This document shows, one piece after another, positions 1 through 8,013 of a stretch of DNA of 64,000 nt. Numbering within the stretch: position 1 is the first letter of the stretch; every line of letters starts with the position of its first letter. The notes beneath the pieces were generated by a model. The model was given only the letters and a program-made list of their open reading frames with translations. It ran no database searches and was not told the origin of the DNA. The stretch is taken from positions 62,001 to 126,000 of the forward strand of contig NZ_JAFMPW010000001.1 in the NCBI RefSeq assembly GCF_026126425.1. Direction: 5' to 3'. Origin of the DNA: Muriicola sp. Z0-33 (GTDB lineage: Bacteria; Bacteroidota; Bacteroidia; Flavobacteriales; Flavobacteriaceae). Made by a program: the position numbers and the translations under genes.

Positions 1-36
1 TTATTTAGGGTAGCTACAGGCTTTGCTTTTGACTAA
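1..36 (+). CDS. C-terminal end of an unknown gene cut by the left edge
   Basis: The frame ending in TAA at 34-36 is open to the left edge and would give the last eleven residues of a protein (LFRVATGFAFD). A hairpin with a T-run on the same strand follows at 53-72, which is what one expects after a rightward gene. Nothing can be said about its function from so short a piece. The opposite reading, that this is only intergenic sequence, is equally possible. Confidence 0.35.
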   Translation, partial: LFRVATGFAFD

Positions 37-52
37 AGACACAAATAAAATT

Positions 53-72
53 AGCCCTTAGGGGCTTTTTTT
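53..72 (+). terminator. Intrinsic terminator, rightward
   Basis: A short stem (AGCCC pairing with GGGCT across a four-base loop) is followed directly by seven T residues on the + strand. It fits the end of the gene entering from the left. Read leftwards the stem is followed by an AT-rich tract (AATTTTATTT), so it may also serve the DUF4837 gene ending at 83. Confidence 0.6.
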
Positions 73-82
73 ATGCCCTGTT

Positions 83-1066
83 TTAATTGAATTGAACCGT
101 TTTAAGAATTGCTTCTAGCTGAAACATATAATCTCTTTTATTCGTAGCTGGAGCAAAAGTAAACCCTTCCAGAACCAATTTTCTGTCGTTCTCACTATCG
201 TTAATGATATAAGTTAGAAATGGCCCGGCCATGGGGTAGTTCTGCACTTCCCAAATACCCCTCACTTCCACAGCCTTCTTTCCTCCAATCTCTGCAGAAA
301 ATATATAAGGAGCAAACGCTTTTTCAGTGGCCATATAAGTTGTTTTATTAGGGATATCAGGTCCTGGGATATACTTCTTCCCTATTGAATCTCGCATTTT
401 CACAATGTCTCCTACAAAAGTAGATTCGTCTGAAAAACTCTCGGAGGGCATTTCATAAGCAATTATATTCATGTTGCCCTTGGGAATTTCCATATCAATC
501 CATACGAAGTTGTCTTCTTGTTTCCCTACAGTATATAAAGAGGGCATTTTCAGTGTAATATTGAATTTATCCTCCAGGACTTTTTCTTTATTTAGCGACC
601 TCTCAAATCTTTTTTGTTCCTCTTTGATTTCCATTTGCCTTATCGCGGCAATAATTTGATCCGAAGTGTCCTCTATGTTCTGTATGATTTCTTCCCTGGT
701 TGTTCCCTTAATGACTGCAACCTTTTGCGGACTCGCATAAAGATCTGTTTTAATATGAGCGATATTCACAGTATCCAGACCCACAAAGAGTACAGATCGT
801 CTATGCCTGGTCTGTCCCGAAAAGACCCTTTGAGGCATGTGATTTATTGTAAATTTAGCCTCGTCCCATGTAAGGCCAACAATTGGTGCCGCAAAATGCT
901 CTCTTACCTTATCGCCTATTTCACTTTCCCAAAGATGCGTCTCCATAACTACCACAAGGTTATTAATGGCGCCAAGAGATGCTGGTTTATAAACTTTCTT
1001 GTTTTTCTCTTCACATGATGTGGCTATAACGAGAAGAAGGATAAATAGCGTTCCAAATTTTTTCAT
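83..1066 (-). CDS. DUF4837 family lipoprotein
   Basis: A 327-residue protein with an N-terminal lipoprotein signal: a charged MKK start, a hydrophobic stretch and a lipobox ending ATSC, with Cys18 as the likely lipidated residue. The rest has the make-up of the DUF4837 family, common in Flavobacteriia and of unknown function. Recognition rests on overall sequence character and on its place directly downstream of a LysM transglycosylase gene (11-bp gap, same strand), so the two are probably co-transcribed. That pairing hints at a cell-envelope role, which is inference. No catalytic motif is visible. Confidence 0.8.
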   Translation of the reverse strand: MKKFGTLFILLLVIATSCEEKNKKVYKPASLGAINNLVVVMETHLWESEIGDKVREHFAAPIVGLTWDEAKFTINHMPQRVFSGQTRHRRSVLFVGLDTVNIAHIKTDLYASPQKVAVIKGTTREEIIQNIEDTSDQIIAAIRQMEIKEEQKRFERSLNKEKVLEDKFNITLKMPSLYTVGKQEDNFVWIDMEIPKGNMNIIAYEMPSESFSDESTFVGDIVKMRDSIGKKYIPGPDIPNKTTYMATEKAFAPYIFSAEIGGKKAVEVRGIWEVQNYPMAGPFLTYIINDSENDRKLVLEGFTFAPATNKRDYMFQLEAILKTVQFN

Positions 1067-1077
1067 ATAGGTTTAAA

Positions 1078-2715
1078 TTACGATGAACAATCGCACAATT
1101 TCAATTTTGTGCCCGGTTGAAGATTGTTACCACTAATACCGTTCCATTCTCGTAAATTTTCAATAGAAATTCCAGGATATTTTCTGGAAATCGTCCAAAG
1201 AGAATCTCCCCGCTTTACGGTGTGTATCTTAGATCCGCCTGCATTAGAGGAAGTATTGGCCGGTTTAGATGCCTTTGGCGAGGCTTTTGCGACCTGAGTT
1301 ATTGGTCTTCTTGGAAAGATAGTAAGGCGTTGGCCAACTCTTAAATTATTACTTCTAAGTCCGTTCCATCTTTTGATCTGGCTTACTCCAACCCCGTAGC
1401 GTTCAGCAATTTTACCCAGATAATCCCCGGATCTCACCTTATACCTAATCCTATCTTGGGCCTTTACCAGTTGGGGCAAGGGGCTTTCCTTGCTTTTAAA
1501 CTCTTTTTCCACATGCGCATATATGGCCGTTTCATTGGCCACAAACTTCCTCATTGCATCATGAGGGAGGCGCAAGATGTAATTCTTCCCTTCAACCTTG
1601 GGAATGATGTTTAACTTGTACGACGGATTGAGTATTTTCAGCTCGTCTTTACTTACCCCTACCAATTCTGATATCTGATCAAAAGTAATCAGGTTCTTAA
1701 CATGTACTGTATCCGTTTCAAAATATGGTCTGTCTGCTTTCTTAATAGTGAGGCCGTGTTCTTCAGCAAATTCGAAGAGATACATAGTGGCAATAAAAGC
1801 CGGAACATAACCTGCGGTTTCCCGCGGAAGATTTCTTCTGATATTCCAGTAATTCTTATATCCACCGGATCTTCTTATAGCCTTATTTACATTTCCGGGA
1901 CCAGAGTTATATGCCGCCAGGGCCAGATCCCAATCGCCGAATATATCATAGAGCTTGGAGAGATATTTACAAGCCGCTTCAGTGGCTAAAATTGGGTCAC
2001 TGCGCTCGTCCACATAACTGCTGACATCTAATCCATACATTTTTCCCGTTCCGTACATAAATTGCCAGAGCCCTGTGGCGCCTACCCTGGATTTCGCTCT
2101 GGGATTTAAGGCAGACTCTACAATGGCCAGGTATTTTATTTCGAGTGGAATATCATAATTGTCCAATTCCTGTTCAAACATCGGAAAATAGAACTGACTT
2201 GCCGTAAGCATGCGTTCCATTAATTCTTTTTTTCGAATAAGGAACGACTTTATAACACTTTCCAATGAGGGGTTATAAGAGATGTTCAGCGGTGTTTTCT
2301 GATTGAGTAGTTCTAATCGTTCTTTTAAAAGATCGGTGTCTAACTCCATGTTTTGGGCGCCAGTAGTATCAGGAGAGGTTACCGCCTTATACATGTCATC
2401 ATATAGCGCGGCACTCTGATACAATTCCTTCATCCAAAGGCTGTCATATAATGCCGCCTGGGCCATATCTGCCAGATTATAGCCGCTTTTTTCCTTTTTA
2501 AATTCCAGAGGATTATCAGCGAGTTCGTTAAGAGTTCCAGGAAGATCTTCTTTATCGGCATTATTTGTTTCAAAGGATGCTGAATCTAACGCAACTTTCT
2601 TTTGTACAAGGATTGCAGGGCTTTCCGTAGCTAAAGAATCTACTTGTTGCCCCTGTACAGAAAACAGAATAATAAACAGAAAGGATGTGAGCGCTATTTT
2701 CTTAAATGCGGACAT
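1078..2715 (-). CDS. Membrane-bound lytic murein transglycosylase with LysM domains (MltD-like)
   Basis: A 545-residue exported protein that should cleave the glycan strands of peptidoglycan in the periplasm. An N-terminal signal segment (to about residue 22) is followed by an acidic variable region. An SLT-type lysozyme-like domain spans about residues 170-310, with the usual GLWQFM and AAYNSGPGNV motifs and the catalytic Glu in the ESALNP stretch. Three LysM carbohydrate-binding repeats follow: a degenerate one at about 335-390, then two clear ones starting RYKVRSGDYLGKIAERYGV and HTVKRGDSLWTISRKYPGI. SLT plus C-terminal LysM repeats is the MltD arrangement. It lies upstream of the DUF4837 gene, probably in one transcript. 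Confidence 0.9.
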   Translation of the reverse strand: MSAFKKIALTSFLFIILFSVQGQQVDSLATESPAILVQKKVALDSASFETNNADKEDLPGTLNELADNPLEFKKEKSGYNLADMAQAALYDSLWMKELYQSAALYDDMYKAVTSPDTTGAQNMELDTDLLKERLELLNQKTPLNISYNPSLESVIKSFLIRKKELMERMLTASQFYFPMFEQELDNYDIPLEIKYLAIVESALNPRAKSRVGATGLWQFMYGTGKMYGLDVSSYVDERSDPILATEAACKYLSKLYDIFGDWDLALAAYNSGPGNVNKAIRRSGGYKNYWNIRRNLPRETAGYVPAFIATMYLFEFAEEHGLTIKKADRPYFETDTVHVKNLITFDQISELVGVSKDELKILNPSYKLNIIPKVEGKNYILRLPHDAMRKFVANETAIYAHVEKEFKSKESPLPQLVKAQDRIRYKVRSGDYLGKIAERYGVGVSQIKRWNGLRSNNLRVGQRLTIFPRRPITQVAKASPKASKPANTSSNAGGSKIHTVKRGDSLWTISRKYPGISIENLREWNGISGNNLQPGTKLKLCDCSS

Positions 2716-2830
2716 AAAACAATTATTTGGCCGTGGGGGCTAACGAAAATCGTTTTTTTTTCTGAAAATATAAAATATTCCTAGTGAAACTATTGCCAAT
2801 TTTTGACGGCCTCTTTATTCGATAACGCCT

Positions 2831-4024
2831 TTAGCTTCCCAATATTGCGGCTATTCCGGGCAAGGTTTTCCCTTCCAGACTCTCTAACATGGCCCCTCCT
2901 CCCGTGGAAACATAGCTCACCTTGTCCTGAAAGCCAAACTGCTTAACAGCCGCAACAGAATCTCCTCCACCAACAAGGGAAAACGATCCGTTTTTTGTGG
3001 CTTCCTCAATAAACTCTCCTACTGCAATAGTACCCTTGGAGAATTTTTCCATTTCAAAAACACCTACAGGGCCGTTCCACAAAATAGTTTTTGAATCCTG
3101 TATTACCTCTCTGAAGTTATCCAGGGTAGCTGGCCCGGCATCTAAGCCTTGCCACCCGTCCGGTATTTCGTCAACTGCTATGATTTTGGTATTTGCGTCT
3201 GCGCTAAAAGCATCGGCAGCGATAACATCTACAGGGAGATGCACCTGTACTCCTTTGGCTTTTGCCTTAGATAAAATATTAATTGCCAAATCCATTTTGT
3301 CATCTTCACAAATAGAATCTCCTATTTTACCCCCCTGCGCCTTAACGAAAGTATAGGTCATTCCACCCCCAATAATAAGATGGTCTACCTTATCAAGGAT
3401 ATTCTCTATTATTGTGATTTTGGAAGACACTTTTGCGCCCCCCAAAATTGCGGTAACAGGCTTCTCGCCGGTTCGCATAACTTTCTCAATTGCCATTATT
3501 TCTTTGGCCAAAAGATTCCCGAAACACTTGTTTTCAGAGAAATATTTTGCCACGATAGTGGTAGAGGCATGTGCCCTGTGGGCCGTTCCAAAAGCATCAT
3601 TCACATAGATGTCTCCCAATTTGGATAATGCTTCTGCAAAGGCCTCATCTCCGCTCTCTTCTTCGCTGTGAAATCTCAAGTTTTCTAAAAGCAACACCTC
3701 TCCATTCTGTAATTCGGAGGCAGCCTTCTCGGCAGCTTCCCCAACGCAATCTTCTGCGAACTTAAGTTGTACTCCAATAATTTCTGAAACTGTTTCACAA
3801 ATGTGTTTCAAAGACATATCGGTATTCCGCTGACCTTTTGGCCTTCCCAGATGGCTCATAAGTACCGCACTACCCCCATCTTCCAAAATTTTTATTATTG
3901 TGGGTTTTGCCGCTTCAATTCTATTTGTATCTGTAACATTGAAGTCCTGATCCAGAGGTACGTTAAAATCTACCCTTATTAGCGCCTTCTTGTCCTCGAA
4001 ATTAAAATCTTCTATTGTTTTCAT
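2831..4024 (-). CDS. pgk: Phosphoglycerate kinase
   Basis: A glycolytic enzyme that transfers phosphate between 1,3-bisphosphoglycerate and ADP in the cytoplasm. Signature stretches run through the protein: RVDFNVPL near the start, [29 protein letters not shown], the WNGPVGVFE loop, and the C-terminal GGGDSVAAV and [14 protein letters not shown] segments that bind the nucleotide. I start at the Met preceding KTIEDFNF (397 residues); an in-frame Met eight codons further up gives a non-conserved extension. A clear -7 box lies 29 bases upstream of the chosen start. It appears to be transcribed alone, and holB diverges from it. Confidence 0.96.
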   Translation of the reverse strand: MKTIEDFNFEDKKALIRVDFNVPLDQDFNVTDTNRIEAAKPTIIKILEDGGSAVLMSHLGRPKGQRNTDMSLKHICETVSEIIGVQLKFAEDCVGEAAEKAASELQNGEVLLLENLRFHSEEESGDEAFAEALSKLGDIYVNDAFGTAHRAHASTTIVAKYFSENKCFGNLLAKEIMAIEKVMRTGEKPVTAILGGAKVSSKITIIENILDKVDHLIIGGGMTYTFVKAQGGKIGDSICEDDKMDLAINILSKAKAKGVQVHLPVDVIAADAFSADANTKIIAVDEIPDGWQGLDAGPATLDNFREVIQDSKTILWNGPVGVFEMEKFSKGTIAVGEFIEEATKNGSFSLVGGGDSVAAVKQFGFQDKVSYVSTGGGAMLESLEGKTLPGIAAILGS

Positions 4025-4052
4025 AATGTTTTTGGTGTTTTTAAGCAAAGCG

Positions 4053-4060
4053 CAAATGTA
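4053..4060 (-). promoter_or_regulatory. Bacteroidota -7 promoter box for pgk
   Basis: On the minus strand this reads TACATTTG, an exact match to the Bacteroidota -7 consensus TAnnTTTG, placed 29 bases upstream of the pgk start at 4024. No convincing TTG at the -33 position was found, so the call rests on the -7 box and its position. Confidence 0.5.
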
Positions 4061-4099
4061 AAGATTAATAGACTTCAGGTAAAGCCAGAAGCTTATTTA

Positions 4100-4133
4100 T
4101 TTGCAGTCTTAAAGTTCTAAAATGTTATATTTG
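4100..4133 (+). promoter_or_regulatory. Bacteroidota promoter (-33 TTTG, -7 TATATTTG) for holB
   Basis: TTTG at 4100-4103 and TATATTTG at 4126-4133 are separated by 22 bases, within the spacing described for Flavobacterium promoters (TTG, 17-23 bases, TAnnTTTG). The -7 box is only five bases from the ATG at 4139, so the transcript would have a very short leader or start close to the ATG. Confidence 0.5.
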
Positions 4134-4138
4134 AAAAT

Positions 4139-5290
4139 ATGTTATTTAATCAAATTTTGGGGCTGTCACATATTAAAAGACACCTGGCCTTAAGTGCCGA
4201 TGCAGGCAGGATTCCTCACGCCCAATTGTTTGTTGGTCCTGAAGGATGCGGCACTCTTCCTATGGCAATAGCATATTCACAATATATCTTATGTGGTAAT
4301 ATAGAAGGTGAAAACCAGGGGGGAGACCAGGCCTGTAATTTAAAATGTAATGGGTTATCACATCCCGACTTACATTTTGCTTTCCCTGTGGCAAATTCCG
4401 ATAAAATTAAGAGCCATGCCGTAAGCAATCATTACATGGAAGAGTGGCGGCAATTTGTAAAAGAGCAGCCATACGGGAATCTTTTCGATTGGTACAGGCA
4501 AATTGGAATAGAAAAAAAACAAGGGCAGATTGGAGTAGATGAGGCAATGGATATAGTGAAGAAATTAGCTTTGAAGTCTTATGAAGGAGGTCATAAAATT
4601 ATGATTATCTGGATGGCCGAAAAAATGAATATTTCTGCATCTAACAAACTGCTAAAACTAATTGAAGAGCCCCCGGAAAAAACGATTTTAATTCTTATTG
4701 CGGAAGATGAAGAACAGATAATACAGACCATCAAATCCAGATGTCAGCTAGTGCACTTTCCTCCGCTTGCAGAAGATGCTATTGCAGAAGCGCTAATTAT
4801 CAAAGGCCTGCTGAGAGATGAAGCTTTAAGACTGGCGCACGAAGCTAATGGTAATTTCAACAAAGCCATGGACCTTATGAATAAGGACTCCGAGGAATTG
4901 ATTTTTGAAAGATGGTTTGTGCAATGGATGCGGAGTGCGTTTAAGGCAAAAGGAAATAAAGCTGCCGTCCACGAATTAATTCTATGGAGTGAAGAAGTTG
5001 CAAAAACAGGACGCGAAACCCAGAAGAATTTCTTGAAATACGGCTTAGCAGTAATGCGCCAGGCCATGCTGATTAATTATAAAGCGAATGAACTGGCTTA
5101 TATGAAAATTCATCTTGACGATTTTCAACTCGAGAAATTTGCCCCTTTTGTTCACGAAAACAATATTGAGAACATAGTTAGTGAAATAGAGGATGCTATC
5201 TATCATGTTGAACGCAATGGCAATTCTAAACTAATATTTACAGACCTTTCTATTCGGCTTACCAGACTATTGCATAAAAAAGCGGCATAA
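4139..5290 (+). CDS. holB: DNA polymerase III subunit delta' (clamp loader)
   Basis: A 383-residue AAA+-type clamp-loader subunit that helps place the sliding clamp on primed DNA. The N-terminus (NQILGLSHIKRHL, then AQLFVGPEGCGTLPMA) matches the delta' opening. The P-loop is degenerate (GPEGCGTL, no Lys), as expected for a subunit that does not hydrolyse ATP. A Cys cluster around residues 57-69 (ILCGN through CNLKCNG) and HPDLHF correspond to the zinc-binding module and the following strand. NKLLKLIEEPPEKT and TIKSRCQ are classic clamp-loader motifs (the latter the SRC motif contacting the neighbouring subunit). A small membrane-protein gene follows ten bases later and is probably co-transcribed. 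Confidence 0.93.
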   Translation: MLFNQILGLSHIKRHLALSADAGRIPHAQLFVGPEGCGTLPMAIAYSQYILCGNIEGENQGGDQACNLKCNGLSHPDLHFAFPVANSDKIKSHAVSNHYMEEWRQFVKEQPYGNLFDWYRQIGIEKKQGQIGVDEAMDIVKKLALKSYEGGHKIMIIWMAEKMNISASNKLLKLIEEPPEKTILILIAEDEEQIIQTIKSRCQLVHFPPLAEDAIAEALIIKGLLRDEALRLAHEANGNFNKAMDLMNKDSEELIFERWFVQWMRSAFKAKGNKAAVHELILWSEEVAKTGRETQKNFLKYGLAVMRQAMLINYKANELAYMKIHLDDFQLEKFAPFVHENNIENIVSEIEDAIYHVERNGNSKLIFTDLSIRLTRLLHKKAA

Positions 5291-5300
5291 ATAATTTATT

Positions 5301-5699
5301 ATGGGAAATCTACTCCACAACTCTACTGAAATTTTACTCTTGTTATTTTTAATAATAACTTTTTTACAAAGTGGAATTGACAAAATCTTCGACTGGACAG
5401 GCAATCTCAGCTGGCTAAAGGGACATTTTGAAAATACCCCATTACAAAGCCTGGTTCCGTTATTGCTTGGCATCGTTCTGATTTCGGAAGTCCTGGCTGG
5501 TGCTTTGTGTTCAATTGGAATTTACCAATTGGTTGTGCTGGAGGATAAAACAATAGCCCTATTAGGAGCAATTATGTCTTGTATTGCGCTCTTAATGTTG
5601 CTTTTTGGACAGCGTATGGCCAAAGATTACGAGGGAGCAAAAACCATCGCCGTTTATTTTATCCCGGCAATATTTCTGGTTTTCCTATTACAATCTTAA
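5301..5699 (+). CDS. Small four-helix membrane protein, DoxX-like
   Basis: A 132-residue hydrophobic protein with four predicted membrane helices (about residues 9-28, 47-70, 78-101 and 112-130). The first helix is followed by a SGIDKIFDW stretch resembling the start of DoxX/methylamine-utilisation-type small membrane proteins. Family assignment is by topology and this motif only. It begins ten bases after holB and probably shares its transcript; the two functions need not be related. Confidence 0.7.
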   Translation: MGNLLHNSTEILLLLFLIITFLQSGIDKIFDWTGNLSWLKGHFENTPLQSLVPLLLGIVLISEVLAGALCSIGIYQLVVLEDKTIALLGAIMSCIALLMLLFGQRMAKDYEGAKTIAVYFIPAIFLVFLLQS

Positions 5700-5754
5700 T
5701 CAATACAATTTCGATAAAAGATCTCAGGTTAGGGCTTGTCTAAGAAAACAACCT

Positions 5755-6261
5755 TTACTTTTTGTGTTTTTCGTTGAGTAACTTAAGAATCTCAGCGGTG
5801 AGATCATTTGCATCATTACCGTATAAAACACTTCCACCTTCACCCCCGCCTAAGATATAAGTATATCCTTGTGCTTTTCCATAGGTAGCTATTTCCTTCC
5901 TGACTTTACTTACCAAACTGTCCATTTCGGTGCGGCCCTCTAATTGTAGTTCCTGTTCCTGTTGCTGTAACTGTTGGCCCATAAACTGCCCTCTTTGCTG
6001 CAGCAGTTCATACTCCTCCTGCGCTTTCTTTTGAGACATGCTTTGTGCTTTGGTCTGAAAGGCCTGAGCTTCTAGCTGAAATGCCTGAGAAATACTATCT
6101 CTTCGTTTGCTAAAAGTAGCAGTCTTTGCCTGGTATTTAGCTTCGATATCCAATTTCTCCTGATACTTTTCCATAAGTTCAATATTGTCTATATAGCCAA
6201 TCTTATCCTGCTGACAAGAAACCAAACCTATAATAAATCCCACAAAAAGTAATTTCTTCAT
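5755..6261 (-). CDS. OmpH/Skp family protein, predicted lipoprotein
   Basis: A 168-residue member of the Skp/OmpH family, periplasmic holdases for outer-membrane proteins. The N-terminus has a short signal with a lipobox (GLVSC), so the protein is probably membrane-anchored rather than free like E. coli Skp. The IGYIDNIELMEKYQ segment matches the family start. A long Gln/Glu-rich coiled coil follows (about residues 35-120), corresponding to the Skp tentacles, and a C-terminal core ends GYTYILGGGEGGSVLYG. A -7 box lies 20 bases upstream of the start, so it seems to have its own promoter. Confidence 0.85.
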   Translation of the reverse strand: MKKLLFVGFIIGLVSCQQDKIGYIDNIELMEKYQEKLDIEAKYQAKTATFSKRRDSISQAFQLEAQAFQTKAQSMSQKKAQEEYELLQQRGQFMGQQLQQQEQELQLEGRTEMDSLVSKVRKEIATYGKAQGYTYILGGGEGGSVLYGNDANDLTAEILKLLNEKHKK

Positions 6262-6280
6262 ACCACTGATTTTAGTGGCG

Positions 6281-6288
6281 CAAAAATA
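6281..6288 (-). promoter_or_regulatory. -7 promoter box for the Skp-like gene
   Basis: Minus-strand TATTTTTG matches TAnnTTTG and lies 20 bases upstream of the start codon at 6261. No clear -33 element was identified. The rest of the gap between this gene and the methyltransferase (6289-6534) shows nothing recognisable. Confidence 0.45.
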
Positions 6289-6534
6289 GGAAAGCTTTTT
6301 AAAAGTGTTATGGTATTTGCTTTTTAATATTTGGAAGTATTTCTAACTAATGAATTTGAAGCATTTCGCGAATGTAGTAAATTATAAGAAAAATCTATGG
6401 GCGGTAAACTTTACATCATTCTTGTCTATTGATTTTAGCTTGATTATTCCTTGCTGCAATCAATTATCTTTTTTCTAAGTAGTGCATAATCAACTGCCGG
6501 GTCAAAAGTGTGTCAGAAGGCTTTAAAATGGATT

Positions 6535-7362
6535 TTAGCCCTTTTTAAGGATGTAGATCAGCGAGGAATACTCGCCCGTCTTCATGGCTTTTAAATTCGA
6601 CTTGAAACCCTGATAGAATGCACGGACATAATTAGGTTTTCCGTTTTTATATTTTTCCGAAAGCAGGGAGACATAAAAGGAGTCAAAAATCATGGGCTTA
6701 ACTTTAATTACCTTCATCCCATTTTCAGAAAATAGATTTGAAATTGCAGTTTGTGAAAAATGCCATAAATGACGGGGAACATCATAGGCTGCCCAAAAGT
6801 GTTTATAATATGCCGCATCGTCAGATTTAAAATTCGGCACCGCCAGGATGAGTGTTCCGCTTTCTTCGAGTAAGGAAACAATTTGCCGAATTTGATTTTC
6901 AAGATCAGGCAGATGCTCAAGGACATGCCATAAGGTTATTACTTCAAACTTTTCGTTTTTGCAAGCAGTGCTGTCCTCTATCAAACTCAGGCCCTTGTTC
7001 AGCGCCTTATTTCTAGCCAAGGGGTTAGGCTCCACGCCTTTTACCTGCCACCCTCTTTTTTTTGCGGATAAAAGAAAATCTCCTGTTCCGGCTCCGATAT
7101 CCAAAAGTGATTTACTTGCACCGGAAAAATTCTCTATTAACGAACACTTCTTCTTTAAACTGTATTGTTTAACAATATGATAGAGGCGCTCTAAAAAGTT
7201 TCTTTTTGTATCGGTATGCGAAATATAATCCTCGCTTTGATAATATTGATCTTGTTGCTTAGGCTGCGGTTGGGTGATGAGCATGTCATTCTGTTGGTCA
7301 TACATCAAATGAAACTCTTCCCCACTAACTGTGTAATCCTTAGTTTTTATAAACAAGTTCAT
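6535..7362 (-). CDS. Class I SAM-dependent methyltransferase
   Basis: A 275-residue methyltransferase of unknown substrate. An N-terminal region (residues 1-60) ends in a YYQSEDYISHTD stretch. The SAM-binding Rossmann core follows, with motif I LLDIGAGTGDFLLSAKKRGW (about 87-106), an acidic residue in GVEPN after strand 2, and ITLWHVLEHLPD for motif IV. The WHFSQTAI stretch and the layout resemble Methyltransf_11/23 proteins often seen in Flavobacteriia. Its start overlaps the end of the upstream lipoprotein gene by 23 bases, so the two are probably translated from one message. Confidence 0.88.
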   Translation of the reverse strand: MNLFIKTKDYTVSGEEFHLMYDQQNDMLITQPQPKQQDQYYQSEDYISHTDTKRNFLERLYHIVKQYSLKKKCSLIENFSGASKSLLDIGAGTGDFLLSAKKRGWQVKGVEPNPLARNKALNKGLSLIEDSTACKNEKFEVITLWHVLEHLPDLENQIRQIVSLLEESGTLILAVPNFKSDDAAYYKHFWAAYDVPRHLWHFSQTAISNLFSENGMKVIKVKPMIFDSFYVSLLSEKYKNGKPNYVRAFYQGFKSNLKAMKTGEYSSLIYILKKG

Positions 7363-7879
7363 TGTAATTATCAGTAGAAAGGTACTCCTCTTTTATAGTG
7401 CGAAGGTACTGCAAAACCACTTCTCTTGAAAGCGAATCTTCTTCAAGACAATCTTTTTCTATATCGCTGTAGACTTCTATTGCGATATACCAGTTTTCCC
7501 TTTTGACAATTTCATCTCCACCTTCATAAGCACCATCTTCAGCGTCCAGGGCCGCATAAATAAGAAAGGGAAACAAATTCAATACCTTATCATTGATTTC
7601 AATTTCATAGAAGGCAAAAAAGTACTGTTCGTCCTGAACTTTAAAAGGCACATCGTCAAATACATTAATATTATCTAATTGAAATTTGTTGTTTACATAA
7701 GCATAGAATTCTCCCGCTTCCTTAGGATCTTCAAACAAGAACATTGACCGATCCGATAAGCCCTTGCTGAACTTACTACCACGGCTAACTTTATAGTCAT
7801 TGATGTTAGGGGCAATCTTAAGCGGAATACAGGAACTGAAGCAAAAACAACATAAACTGAAGAATAGAATTTTTCTCAT
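7340..7879 (-). CDS. Hypothetical lipoprotein
   Basis: About 179 residues. I use the second Met (before RKILFFSL), because the signal peptide starts cleanly there; an in-frame Met four codons earlier (7891) is possible. The signal ends in a lipobox-like FSSC, so it should be lipidated and exported. The mature part is acidic with no motif I recognise. It lies downstream of mnmG in the same direction, and its end overlaps the methyltransferase start by 23 bases. Confidence 0.7.
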   Translation of the reverse strand: MRKILFFSLCCFCFSSCIPLKIAPNINDYKVSRGSKFSKGLSDRSMFLFEDPKEAGEFYAYVNNKFQLDNINVFDDVPFKVQDEQYFFAFYEIEINDKVLNLFPFLIYAALDAEDGAYEGGDEIVKRENWYIAIEVYSDIEKDCLEEDSLSREVVLQYLRTIKEEYLSTDNYNELVYKN

Positions 7880-7990
7880 ATAAGTGCTCATTTATTGTGC
7901 TACAAATAGCATCAAAAAATGAGCCAAAAGAATACGGTATTATATAATCGAGTGAAAACAGGTGTCTGATGTCTGCAACTTCCCTTCGAT

Positions 7991-8006
7991 TGTTCCACGT
8001 GGAACA
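7991..8006. promoter_or_regulatory. parS-like centromere site, copy 1
   Basis: TGTTCCACGTGGAACA is a perfect 16-bp palindrome with the CACGTG core of chromosomal parS sites (consensus TGTTNCACGTGNAACA), the loading site for ParB. It lies seven bases beyond the mnmG stop codon. An identical copy lies at 9894-9909. No parA or parB gene is in the window, so the role is inferred from sequence identity to the known consensus. Confidence 0.75.
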
Positions 8007-8013
8007 CTTAAGG